Shown piece by piece: positions 42,692 to 51,057 of a stretch of DNA of 64,000 bases. The first letter of the stretch is position 1. Each line of letters opens with the position of its first letter. This DNA comes from Stenotrophobium rhamnosiphilum (GTDB taxonomy: Bacteria; Pseudomonadota; Gammaproteobacteria; Nevskiales; Nevskiaceae). Where the stretch lies: assembly GCF_003052265.1 (NCBI RefSeq), contig NZ_QANS01000001.1, forward strand, positions 682,001 through 746,000, given 5' to 3'. The translations under genes and the position numbers were made by a program. The notes under the pieces were generated by a model. It was not told the DNA's origin and did not search any database. It saw only the letters and a list, made by a program, of their open reading frames with translations.

Positions 42692-44176
42692 ATGCCTGTG
42701 ACTCGTTTGCGACTGCGGTCTTCGATGGCCGTGCTTGCCCCTCTGATTCTTCTTAGCCTGACGGCCTGCGAACGTGGGCAGTTTTCTGGGCGCCCGGATT
42801 TTGCTGATCTGGTGGACGAGGTCAGTCCTTCGGTGGTGAATATCAGTGCGGTGACGGCAACGCTGCCTGCACAGCAGCAGGCTTCGGCGACTGAAGAACC
42901 GAATGCTGAGGGCGCGCCCAAGGGTGATGCTTCTGAGCAACTGCCGGATTGGTTCAAGAAGTATTACAACGAGCACGGCGGCGAAGAAGCTGCGCCTAGC
43001 GAAGATGACTCTGAATCGCAGTCACTCGGTTCCGGTTTTGTGCTGTGGGACGATGGCTACATCCTGACTAACTTCCATGTGGTGCGTGATGCCAAGGAAG
43101 TGGTGGTGCGTTTGCTTGATCGTCGTCAGTTCACGGCGCAGGTGATTGGTGGCGATGAGCCTAGCGATCTGGCGTTGCTGAAGATTGATGCGACGGATTT
43201 GCCGGTGGTGAAGCTGGCGGATTCTGGCAAGGTTCGCCCGGGTCAGTGGGTGTTGGCGATTGGTTCGCCTTTTGGTTTCGATTACTCGGTGACTGCGGGC
43301 ATCGTTTCTGCGAAGGGCCGTGCGCTGCAAACTGAACAGTACGTGCCGTTTATTCAAAGCGACGTCGCGATCAATCCCGGTAACTCCGGTGGCCCTTTGT
43401 TCAATCTCAAGGGCGAAGTGGTTGGCGTGAATTCGCAGATCTATTCGCAGTCCGGCGGTTATCAAGGTGTGTCGTTCTCAATCCCTATTGATGTCGCGGC
43501 CAAGGTCGCGCGCCAACTCAAGGAGCACGGCAAGGTCACGCGCGGTTGGCTGGGCGTGGTGGTGCAGGAAGTCGATCGCGCAACGGCGCAGAAGCTCGGC
43601 ATGGATAAGCCAGAAGGCGCGCTGGTGGCGCGAGTGATTTCAGGTAGCCCGGGCGAGAAGGCCGGACTCAAATCTGGTGATGTGATCCTGACTTACAACG
43701 ATCACGTATTGGCCAGCTCCACTTCGTTGCCGCCAGAAGTGGGCAGTTCCGATCCGGGCGAGATCGTGACGCTGCAAGTGATGCGCGAGCGCAAAAAGAT
43801 CACGATCAAGGTTGAAGTCGGGAAGCTCGACGCTCAGCTAGACGCACAGGCGCAGGATGTCGCGCCACAGCCCAAGCCACCGGTTGGTCCGCTGGGCATG
43901 GTTGCGGTTCCGTTGACGGCTGAGCAGCGCCGCAGCGCGCAAGTTGTTGCGGGTGGCGTGCTGATTAGCGATGTCAGTGATGGTCCAGCGTTGCGCGCCG
44001 GCATTCGTCCGGGCGATGTGTTGCTGCAGATCAATGGCCAGCAGGTTGATTCCGTACAGAGACTGACTGAGGTCGTCACGCGTTTGACGCCGGGCGCTAG
44101 CGTGCCTTTGTTGGTGCAGCGTCGCGGCGCGCCGCTGTTCTTGGCCTTGGATTTGCCTTCCACTGGCAAGCCATGA
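42692..44176 (+). CDS. mucD: Do-family periplasmic serine protease (MucD/DegP-like)
   Basis: About 494 residues: lipoprotein-type signal (LILLSLTAC), trypsin-like protease domain with His129, Asp159 and Ser232 (GNSGGP), and two PDZ domains (from about residues 275 and 390). It degrades or refolds damaged envelope proteins. GGGAG eight bases before ATG 42692 and the signal sequence favour this start over a TTG at 42635. The mucD–lepA–lepB order matches Pseudomonas, but the usual sigma-E/anti-sigma genes upstream are absent. It overlaps the next gene by four bases. Cys after the lipobox suggests it is membrane-tethered. Confidence 0.95.
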   Translation: MPVTRLRLRSSMAVLAPLILLSLTACERGQFSGRPDFADLVDEVSPSVVNISAVTATLPAQQQASATEEPNAEGAPKGDASEQLPDWFKKYYNEHGGEEAAPSEDDSESQSLGSGFVLWDDGYILTNFHVVRDAKEVVVRLLDRRQFTAQVIGGDEPSDLALLKIDATDLPVVKLADSGKVRPGQWVLAIGSPFGFDYSVTAGIVSAKGRALQTEQYVPFIQSDVAINPGNSGGPLFNLKGEVVGVNSQIYSQSGGYQGVSFSIPIDVAAKVARQLKEHGKVTRGWLGVVVQEVDRATAQKLGMDKPEGALVARVISGSPGEKAGLKSGDVILTYNDHVLASSTSLPPEVGSSDPGEIVTLQVMRERKKITIKVEVGKLDAQLDAQAQDVAPQPKPPVGPLGMVAVPLTAEQRRSAQVVAGGVLISDVSDGPALRAGIRPGDVLLQINGQQVDSVQRLTEVVTRLTPGASVPLLVQRRGAPLFLALDLPSTGKP

Positions 44177-44421
44177 AGCCCAAGTTGCTGCTGCTGTCCC
44201 GGCCAGAATGCGAGCTCTGCGAAGAACTCGAGTTCGCCCTGTTCACGCAGTTCAGCGCGACCACTTTTGAGCTTGAGCGGGCCGATGTGGATAGCCGCCC
44301 AGAGTGGAAAACCCGCTATGGCCTGAAGATTCCGGTGTTGCTGACAGCTGCCGGGGAGGTGCTGTGTTCGACCCGTTTTGATGCTGAAGCGGTGGCAGAT
44401 TTCCTGAAAAATCCCGGCTAA
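44173..44421 (+). CDS. Glutaredoxin-like protein (DUF836)
   Basis: An 82-residue thioredoxin-fold protein with a CxxC motif (CELC) at residues 14–17 after strand one (KLLLLSRPE), and a cis-proline segment KIPVLLT. It is typical of the DUF836/glutaredoxin-like group of small redox proteins, whose partner is not known. It overlaps mucD by ATGA and should be cotranscribed with it. Confidence 0.88.
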   Translation: MKPKLLLLSRPECELCEELEFALFTQFSATTFELERADVDSRPEWKTRYGLKIPVLLTAAGEVLCSTRFDAEAVADFLKNPG

Positions 44422-44531
44422 AGTCGAATAAAGTGCTGATAAAGCGGGGTTTAAGGCCTTAATCGAGGTCAGAAAACCCCTAAACGGCTATACTCCGCGG
44501 CCATTTTGTCGCCGTATCCTGCCGCGTTTCC

Positions 44532-46340
44532 ATGAAACAAGAGAACATCCGTAACTTCTGCATCATCGCCCACATCGACCACGGCAAATCAACGCTGGCG
44601 GATCGCTTCATTCAGATCTGTGGTGGCCTTGAAGAGCGCGAAATGCAGGCGCAGGTTTTGGACAACAATCCGATCGAGCGCGAGCGTGGCATCACGATCA
44701 AGGCTCAGGCCGTTTCGCTGGAGTACAAAGCGAAGAATGGCGAAACCTATCAGCTAAACCTCATCGACACGCCCGGGCACGTCGACTTCTCATACGAAGT
44801 CTCGCGTTCGCTGTTCTCCTGCGAAGGTGCCGTGTTGGTGGTGGACGCCTCACAGGGCGTTGAAGCGCAGAGCGTTGCCAACTGCTACACCGCGCTGGAA
44901 ATGAATTTGGAAGTGTTGCCGGTGCTCAACAAGGTTGACCTGCAAAACGCAGAACCTGAGCGCGTCGCAGACGAAATCGAGCAGGTCATCGGCATTGAAG
45001 CCAGCGAAGCGCTGCGCATTTCTGCCAAGACCGGTCTCAATGTGGTGGATGTGCTTGAAGAGATCGTGGCCAAGCTGCCTGCTCCTAAAGGCAACCCAGA
45101 CGGCAAGCTACAGGCGCTGATCGTTGACTCCTGGTTCGACAACTATCTGGGCGTGGTCTCGCTGGTACGCGTGATCAATGGCCGCATCCAGAAGGGCCAG
45201 AAGGTCCGCGTGATTTCGACCGGCAAAGATTACGAAGTGACGATGCTGGGTGTGCACACGCCCAAGCGCGTATTTAAGAATGCACTGGAGACCGGCGAAG
45301 TCGGCTTCCTGATCGCAGGTATCAAAGATATTTTCGGCGCGCCGGTGGGTGACACGCTGACGATGTCGGGCAACGCTTCGGTTGAGCAGTTGCCGGGCTT
45401 TAAGAAAGTGCAGCCTCGCGTGTTCGCGGGCATGTTTCCGGTTGATGCAGACGACTTTGAAGATTTCCGCGAGTCGCTACAGAAACTGCGTTTGAACGAC
45501 TCGGCTTTGGTCTTCGAGCCAGAAAATTCCGGCGCTTTGGGTTTTGGTTTCCGTATCGGCTTCCTCGGCCTGTTGCACATGGAAATCGTGCAGGAGCGTT
45601 TGGAGCGTGAGTACAACCTCAATCTCATCACTACTGCACCGAGCGTAATTTACGAGGTGCTGTACAACGACGGCACCGTCAAGAAAATCGATAACCCCGC
45701 AGAGCTGCCAGATCCGGGCATGTACGACGAAGTTCGTGAGCCGATCATTGATTGCCGCGTGCTGATGCCGCCGGATTACGTTGGCTCCGTGATGCAGCTG
45801 TGCATGGAAAAACGCGGTTCGCAGAAAAATCTGCGCTACCTCGGCAGCCAGGTGCAGTTGGAAGTTGAGATGCCGCTGTCAGAAGTCGTCACCGACTTCT
45901 TCGATCGCCTCAAGAGCGTGTCGCGTGGCTATGCCTCTTTCGAATACGAATTCTCACGCTTCGAAGCAGGCGATCTGGTCAAGCTCGACGTGCTCGTGAA
46001 CGGCGACAAGGTTGATGCACTGTCCACCATCATTCACCGCAGCGTTTCAGCCAACCGTGGCCGCGATCTCTGCGAGCGTATGCAGGATGTGATTCACCGT
46101 CAGATGTTTGATATCGCGATTCAGGCTGCCATTGGCGCCAAGATCATCGCGCGTACGACCGTGAAGGCGCTGCGTAAAAACGTTATTGCCAAGTGCTACG
46201 GCGGCGACTTAAGCCGTAAGCGCAAACTGCTTGAGAAGCAGAAAGAAGGTAAGAAGCGCATGAAGCAGGTTGGCAGTGTGGAAATTCCACAGGAAGCCTT
46301 CCTCGCCGTGCTGGGCATGGAAAGGAAGAAGGGCGGCTAA
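44532..46340 (+). CDS. lepA: Elongation factor 4 (LepA) GTPase
   Basis: The 602-residue length is standard for LepA. G1 is AHIDHGKST (residues 13–21), the G2 threonine is in RGITIKAQ, G3 is DTPGH and G4 is NKVD. The C-terminal LepA-specific domain follows ([21 protein letters not shown]). It acts on the ribosome, promoting back-translocation or initiation-stage correction. A TATACT −10-like box at 44489–44494 in the 110-bp upstream gap, without a good −35, may be its promoter. It leads the lepA–lepB–DUF4845–rnc–era–recO–pdxJ–acpS run. Confidence 0.98.
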   Translation: MKQENIRNFCIIAHIDHGKSTLADRFIQICGGLEEREMQAQVLDNNPIERERGITIKAQAVSLEYKAKNGETYQLNLIDTPGHVDFSYEVSRSLFSCEGAVLVVDASQGVEAQSVANCYTALEMNLEVLPVLNKVDLQNAEPERVADEIEQVIGIEASEALRISAKTGLNVVDVLEEIVAKLPAPKGNPDGKLQALIVDSWFDNYLGVVSLVRVINGRIQKGQKVRVISTGKDYEVTMLGVHTPKRVFKNALETGEVGFLIAGIKDIFGAPVGDTLTMSGNASVEQLPGFKKVQPRVFAGMFPVDADDFEDFRESLQKLRLNDSALVFEPENSGALGFGFRIGFLGLLHMEIVQERLEREYNLNLITTAPSVIYEVLYNDGTVKKIDNPAELPDPGMYDEVREPIIDCRVLMPPDYVGSVMQLCMEKRGSQKNLRYLGSQVQLEVEMPLSEVVTDFFDRLKSVSRGYASFEYEFSRFEAGDLVKLDVLVNGDKVDALSTIIHRSVSANRGRDLCERMQDVIHRQMFDIAIQAAIGAKIIARTTVKALRKNVIAKCYGGDLSRKRKLLEKQKEGKKRMKQVGSVEIPQEAFLAVLGMERKKGG

Positions 46341-46376
46341 GCCGCACTTTATTGCCGTTCAATTTAGGAAGCCGTG

Positions 46377-47177
46377 ATGTCGTCCGATATTCATTTTGAT
46401 TTTGCAGTGCTGTTGACTGTCCTGACCCTGTTCACGGGTGTGTTCTGGGCGCTCGATAAGTGGGTGCTGGCGCCTAAGCGTCAGGCCGCATTGCAGCCGG
46501 GCCAAACGGATCAGCCGAATGCTTTCATCGACTTCTGCCGCTCATTCTTTCCGGTCATCGCCATCGTATTGGGCATGCGCTCATTTCTGGTTGAGCCGTT
46601 CCGCATTCCATCAGGCTCAATGATTCCGACGCTGTTGGTCGGTGATTTCATTCTGGTTAACAAGTTTGCTTACGGCGTGCGTGATCCTGTGGTTCACCAC
46701 AAGTTTATTAATGTGGGCGAGCCTAAGCGCGGCGATGTTTTTGTGTTCCGCTGGCCTGTGGACACCAGCAAAGATTTCATCAAACGCGTGATCGGTCTGC
46801 CGGGTGATCGCATCGCTTATCGCGAAAAGACGCTCTACATCAACGGCGAAAAGATGTCGCAGGAAGAGTCTGGCGTATTTGCTTCGCCAAGCCTGCCGCC
46901 ACCGAGCGTGGCACTGAGATTTAAAGAAGATCTGGGCGGCGTTGAACACTTTATTCTGACCAACCCGGATCGCCCGAACGACGACATTCTGGAATTCACC
47001 GTTCCAGACGGTCAGTACTTTGCGATGGGCGATAACCGTGATGGCAGCGATGACAGCCGCCGTTGGGGTTTTGTGCCGGAAGCTAATCTGGTCGGCAAAG
47101 CTTTCTTCATCTGGATGAGCTGGGACGCTGAAAACACCCGCGTGGATTTCTCACGCATTGGGAACCAAGTAAAGTAA
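46377..47177 (+). CDS. lepB: Signal peptidase I
   Basis: A 266-residue membrane protease. The N-terminal helix is LLTVLTLFTGVFWALDKWV, and a second membrane-proximal segment is FFPVIAIVLGMRSFLVEPF. The catalytic Ser is in PSGSMIPTL and the Lys in DFIKRVIGLPGDRI; box E is GDNRDGSDDSRRWG. It removes signal peptides from exported proteins. AGGA seven bases upstream supports ATG 46377; a GTG codon just before it is less likely. Confidence 0.97.
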   Translation: MSSDIHFDFAVLLTVLTLFTGVFWALDKWVLAPKRQAALQPGQTDQPNAFIDFCRSFFPVIAIVLGMRSFLVEPFRIPSGSMIPTLLVGDFILVNKFAYGVRDPVVHHKFINVGEPKRGDVFVFRWPVDTSKDFIKRVIGLPGDRIAYREKTLYINGEKMSQEESGVFASPSLPPPSVALRFKEDLGGVEHFILTNPDRPNDDILEFTVPDGQYFAMGDNRDGSDDSRRWGFVPEANLVGKAFFIWMSWDAENTRVDFSRIGNQVK

Positions 47178-47210
47178 GGCTAGGCACAACATCTGATAGG
47201 GAGTGGGGCA

Positions 47211-47594
47211 ATGAATCATTCACAAAAGAGACAACGCGGCCTTGGCATGTTTGGGCTTCTGTTTGTTTTCGCGGTGATCGGCTTTACGGCGATGCTTGTG
47301 ATGCGCTGCTGGCCGATTTACTTGAACCAAATGAAGATCGCAAAAGCGATCCACAACGTTTCTCAGGATGCTGGCGTTGCTAGCGCGCAGGACAGCAGTG
47401 CGCTGTTACGTCCCTTGGAGCGTTTCTGGGATATCGACAGCATCGACTATCTTGATTACAAGAAGGTCAAACTGATTCGCAGTGACCGTGGTCGCTCGAT
47501 TTCATATGCCTACGAGGCGCGCACGCCTTTGTTTTCGAATATCTCGCTGGTGCTGACGTTTGAAGATACCGTGCCTGTAGCAGCGTCTGAATGA
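47211..47594 (+). CDS. DUF4845 membrane protein
   Basis: A 127-residue protein with one N-terminal membrane helix (GLGMFGLLFVFAVIGFTAMLVMRC) and a small pilin-like periplasmic domain, matching DUF4845 at the same place between lepB and rnc in Pseudomonas and relatives. The function is unknown. It overlaps rnc by four bases. GGGAG precedes the ATG. Confidence 0.9.
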   Translation: MNHSQKRQRGLGMFGLLFVFAVIGFTAMLVMRCWPIYLNQMKIAKAIHNVSQDAGVASAQDSSALLRPLERFWDIDSIDYLDYKKVKLIRSDRGRSISYAYEARTPLFSNISLVLTFEDTVPVAASE

Positions 47595-48277
47595 GTGATT
47601 TGCTTCAACGTTTGTGTCGCAGGCTGGATTATCAATTCAAGAATCCAGCGCTGCTGACGCAGGCTTTAACGCACCGCAGTTTTGGTGCGCAGAACAATGA
47701 ACGCCTGGAGTTTCTGGGCGACGGCCTGATCAACTTTGTGATCGGTGCTGAGCTTTATGACAAGCAGATTCGTGCAGAAGAAGGCGCGTTGTCTCGTTTG
47801 CGCGCCAGCCTGGTTCGCGAAGAAACGATGGCGCTGATTGGACGCGAGCTGGAGCTTGGCGAGGTATTGCACCTTGGTGAGAGCGAGCTGAAAAGCGGCG
47901 GGTACCGTCGTGATTCCATTCTTGCGGATGCGCTGGAAGCGGTTATTGGCGCAGTGTTTCTTGATACCGGTTTTGATGCCGCTCGCAAGGTCACACTGCA
48001 TGTGTATGCCGCGTTTCTGTCCAACTTACCGGACCACGAGACGCTTAAAGACGCCAAGACCCGTCTGCAGGAAGTTTTACAGGCGCAATCCCGAGCGCTG
48101 CCCGTTTATGAGGTGCTGTCCGAATCTGGCCCGCCCCATAAGCGCGAATTCGTAGTACGTTGTTCGCTGTCTGATGCCGTGGAAACGACACAGTCAGCCG
48201 GTCCCAGTCGCCGTATCGCCCAGCAACGTGCTGCAGCGATGATGCTGGAGAAACTTTCAGAGAATGCTCATGCGTAG
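47591..48277 (+). CDS. rnc: Ribonuclease III
   Basis: A 228-residue endonuclease of usual length. The RNase III signature is ERLEFLGDGLINFVIG (the common GDSVL is GDGLI here). Catalytic acidic residues are in this block and in DALEAVIGAVFLD. The C-terminal double-stranded-RNA-binding domain covers about residues 152–225. It processes rRNA precursors and regulatory duplexes; candidate substrates here include sRNA pairs. It overlaps era. Confidence 0.97.
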   Translation: MSDLLQRLCRRLDYQFKNPALLTQALTHRSFGAQNNERLEFLGDGLINFVIGAELYDKQIRAEEGALSRLRASLVREETMALIGRELELGEVLHLGESELKSGGYRRDSILADALEAVIGAVFLDTGFDAARKVTLHVYAAFLSNLPDHETLKDAKTRLQEVLQAQSRALPVYEVLSESGPPHKREFVVRCSLSDAVETTQSAGPSRRIAQQRAAAMMLEKLSENAHA

Positions 48278-49160
48278 CGGTATTGTTGCCATCATTGGCC
48301 GACCTAACGTCGGTAAGTCCTCACTGCTCAATGTCCTCGTTGGGCAGAAGGTCAGCATCGTCTCGCATAAACCGCAGACTACCCGCCATCGCATTCAGGG
48401 TGTGTTGCATCACCCAGATGGTCAGGTCGTGTTTGTCGACACGCCGGGTCTGCACATCGTTCAAAAGAAGGCGCTGAACCGTGCCATGAACGACACCGCA
48501 GCAGGTGCGATGCATGGCGTTGATTTGCTGTTGTTTGTCGTTGACTCAAGTCGTTGGACGGATGAAGACGAAGCTGTGTTGCAGCGTCTCAGCAACTTCG
48601 ACACCCCAGTGGGTTTGGTCATCAACAAGATCGACAAGATTGTCGACAAGGAAAAGCTTTTCCCATTGCTGGAAAAGCTCGCTGCCAAGCGCAACTTTGC
48701 GTTTGTGATTCCGCTATCGGCACTGCGCAAATCCAATCTTGAAGGCTTGATCAAAGAACTCACCAGCCGCATGCCGGAAGGCGATGCGCTGTATCCGGAA
48801 GACATGATTGTTGGGCACGACACCAGCTTTGCTGTCGCCGAAATCATTCGCGAAAAACTGACGCGTAATCTGCATCAGGAATTGCCTTACGCATTGACCG
48901 TTCAGGTTCAGAAGTTTGAAGTCGACGGCAATATGGATCGCATCGAAGCCGTGATCATGGTCGAGCGCGAAGGCCAGAAAGCCATCGTGATCGGCGAGAA
49001 GGGCGCAACGCTGAAGGCTGTTGGCACCAGCGCACGTCGTGATATCGAACGCATGACTGAGCGCAAATGCTTCCTCAAACTCTGGTGCGCTGTGCGCGAG
49101 AACTGGAGTGACGACATGCACGCCCTGCGTCGCTTTGGTCTAAGCAACTCGGAAGAGTAA
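48264..49160 (+). CDS. era: GTPase Era
   Basis: A 298-residue ribosome-assembly GTPase. G1 is GRPNVGKSSLLN, G2 is the Thr in KPQTTRHRI, G3 DTPGLH and G4 NKID. The C-terminal KH domain with GEKGATLKAVGTSARRDIE binds 16S rRNA near its 3' end. The start may be ATG 48264 or 48270, both inside the rnc 3' end, so translation is coupled. Confidence 0.97.
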   Translation: MLMRSGIVAIIGRPNVGKSSLLNVLVGQKVSIVSHKPQTTRHRIQGVLHHPDGQVVFVDTPGLHIVQKKALNRAMNDTAAGAMHGVDLLLFVVDSSRWTDEDEAVLQRLSNFDTPVGLVINKIDKIVDKEKLFPLLEKLAAKRNFAFVIPLSALRKSNLEGLIKELTSRMPEGDALYPEDMIVGHDTSFAVAEIIREKLTRNLHQELPYALTVQVQKFEVDGNMDRIEAVIMVEREGQKAIVIGEKGATLKAVGTSARRDIERMTERKCFLKLWCAVRENWSDDMHALRRFGLSNSEE

Positions 49161-49167
49161 ATCTGCG

Positions 49168-49869
49168 ATGACCCGTGCCCGCGTGCAGTTGGAGCCGGGC
49201 TACATTCTCAACGCGCGTCCGTATAACGACACCAGCCTGCTGGTGGAAGCGTTCACCCGCGAGCATGGCCGCATTGGCTTTGTTGCGCGCGGTGCACGCG
49301 GACCCAAATCCAAAACCCGCGCTTTGCTGCAGCCTTTGCAGCCGCTATTGCTGAGTTGGACGCAGTCTGGAGAACTGGGTGGACTGACGGCTGTTGAAGC
49401 TGCAGGCCCATCGCTGCCGATTTCTGGCGAGCGTGTGTTCTACGGCTGGTACGTCAACGAGCTGATTCTCAAGCTGCTGCAACGCCAAGACCCACATCCA
49501 AGCCTGTTCGAAACCTATGCGCTGACGCTGACACAGTTGGCAGATAGCGACGCCGAACGCGCGCTACGGATTTTTGAGAAGAGACTGCTGGATGAGCTGG
49601 GCTATGGCCTGCAACTGCCCGATGATCTGGAGCCCGAGCTGCATTACCAATACGACTGGGCTGAAGGCCCGATACCCACAGTGCAGGGGCCATCAACCTT
49701 TCTGGGCGCGCATCTGATTGCGCTGGCGCAGGAAACGCTCGACAGTTCAGAGGCGCAGTCGCACGCTCGCCGACTGCTGAAGGCTGCGATCCAGAATCAG
49801 TTAGGTGGCAAGACGTTGGAGACTCCCGTCATGCTGCGACAGCTTCGCAGTTCATTACGAGTAAAATGA
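49168..49869 (+). CDS. recO: DNA repair protein RecO
   Basis: A 233-residue protein with an N-terminal OB fold (residues 1–80; [24 protein letters not shown]-like segment here [19 protein letters not shown]) and a helical C-terminal domain. It helps RecF/RecR load RecA onto single-stranded DNA coated with SSB. The zinc-finger cysteines of some RecO proteins are not present. It follows era by seven bases and overlaps pdxJ by four. Confidence 0.95.
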   Translation: MTRARVQLEPGYILNARPYNDTSLLVEAFTREHGRIGFVARGARGPKSKTRALLQPLQPLLLSWTQSGELGGLTAVEAAGPSLPISGERVFYGWYVNELILKLLQRQDPHPSLFETYALTLTQLADSDAERALRIFEKRLLDELGYGLQLPDDLEPELHYQYDWAEGPIPTVQGPSTFLGAHLIALAQETLDSSEAQSHARRLLKAAIQNQLGGKTLETPVMLRQLRSSLRVK

Positions 49870-50648
49870 GCGCAGGTTTACCGGATATTTTTATGGCTAC
49901 CCGCAATTCAAAGCGCAGCACGATTCGCCTCGGTGTAAACATCGACCATGTCGCCACCGTGCGGCAGGCGCGCGGCACGCCGTATCCAGATCCGGTGGAG
50001 GCCGCGCTGATCGCAGCGAGCAGCGGTGCAGACAGCATCACTATTCATTTGCGTGAAGATCGTCGTCATATTCAGGATCACGACGTCACGCGTTTGTTGG
50101 CTAAAAGTGCAGCGCCGACCAATCTTGAAATGGCAGTGACCAATGAAATGGTCGCGATTGCCGTGCGCGCCAAGCCACGCTTTGTGTGTTTGGTTCCAGA
50201 GCGTCGCGAAGAAGTGACGACTGAAGGCGGCTTGGATGTCGCAGGCAATGAAGCGCAGGTGACTGCTGCTTGCCAGCGTCTCGCAAAAGCGGGCATTGAA
50301 GTCGCACTATTCATTGATGCTGATCCACGCCAACTCGCTGCTGCAAAACGCACTGGCGTACCGCACCTGGAAATTCATACCGGCGCTTACGCTGATGCCA
50401 AAGGCAGCGCACGCGCTGCTGAGCTCAAGCGCATCGCTGCATTCGCACGTGCAGCGCACAAGGCTGGCATTGAAGTGCATGCTGGTCATGGATTGACCTT
50501 GGACAACGTCGCGCCGATTGCACAGATTCCAGAGATTGTTGAACTCAACATCGGCCACAGCATTGTGGCGCGTGCACTATTTGTGGGATTGCCCGCGGCC
50601 GTCGCTGAAATGCGTCGTGCGATGACTGAAGCTAGAAACGCAAAATGA
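49866..50648 (+). CDS. pdxJ: Pyridoxine 5'-phosphate synthase
   Basis: A 260-residue TIM-barrel enzyme. Conserved blocks are [49 protein letters not shown] and [13 protein letters not shown]. It condenses 1-deoxyxylulose 5-phosphate with 3-amino-1-hydroxyacetone 1-phosphate to form pyridoxine 5'-phosphate, a cofactor that cysM in this window also needs. The family usually starts near residue 10 here, so ATG 49893 is an alternative start. Confidence 0.97.
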   Translation: MSAGLPDIFMATRNSKRSTIRLGVNIDHVATVRQARGTPYPDPVEAALIAASSGADSITIHLREDRRHIQDHDVTRLLAKSAAPTNLEMAVTNEMVAIAVRAKPRFVCLVPERREEVTTEGGLDVAGNEAQVTAACQRLAKAGIEVALFIDADPRQLAAAKRTGVPHLEIHTGAYADAKGSARAAELKRIAAFARAAHKAGIEVHAGHGLTLDNVAPIAQIPEIVELNIGHSIVARALFVGLPAAVAEMRRAMTEARNAK

Positions 50649-50655
50649 GGCACCT

Positions 50656-51039
50656 ATGATCTGGGGCATCGGGGTCGACATTCTGCGTCAGGAGCGCATC
50701 CAGAAAGTCTGGGATCGTCATGGCGAGAAGTTCGCAGACAAAATTCTTGGTGACGCTGAACGAGCAGAATTTGCGCTCAACCAGAAACCGGTCCGTTATT
50801 TGGCGATGGCCTTCGCTGCCAAGGAAGCATTCTCCAAAGCATTAGGTACGGGTTTCCGGGATGAACTGGGGTTTCGTGATGCCGGCGTCGTGCGTGAGGC
50901 CAATGGCAGACCGGTGCTCATTTACAGCCCAGTGTTGAAGGCACTCCTGAGCAGCAAAGGAATTAGCGGCGGGCACGTTTCGCTATCAGATGAAGGCGGA
51001 ATGATCTGCGCGATGGTGGTGCTGGAGACGGCGAGCTAA
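50656..51039 (+). CDS. acpS: Holo-[acyl-carrier-protein] synthase
   Basis: A 127-residue AcpS. GIGVDILRQERI carries the Mg-binding Asp, and FAAKEAFSKALGTGF the Glu/Lys motif of 4'-phosphopantetheinyl transferases. It moves the phosphopantetheine arm from CoA to ACP, needed for fatty acid synthesis. GAGG eight bases upstream supports the ATG. It is the last gene of this run and converges on gacS. Confidence 0.97.
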   Translation: MIWGIGVDILRQERIQKVWDRHGEKFADKILGDAERAEFALNQKPVRYLAMAFAAKEAFSKALGTGFRDELGFRDAGVVREANGRPVLIYSPVLKALLSSKGISGGHVSLSDEGGMICAMVVLETAS

Positions 51040-51057
51040 GCGGTCTTTTTCTTAGCT
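51034..51057. terminator. Possible bidirectional hairpin between acpS and gacS
   Basis: AGCTAAG and CTTAGCT, a 7-bp inverted repeat with a ten-base spacer, straddle the two convergent stop codons. The CTTTTT lies in the loop rather than after the stem, so it is not a standard terminator. Confidence 0.3.

Noticed and set aside
44422-44531. Rho-independent terminator before lepA (GGGGTTT…AAACCCC)
   Set aside because: The stem has a loop of about twenty bases and no T-run after it; a TATACT box suggests a promoter region instead.
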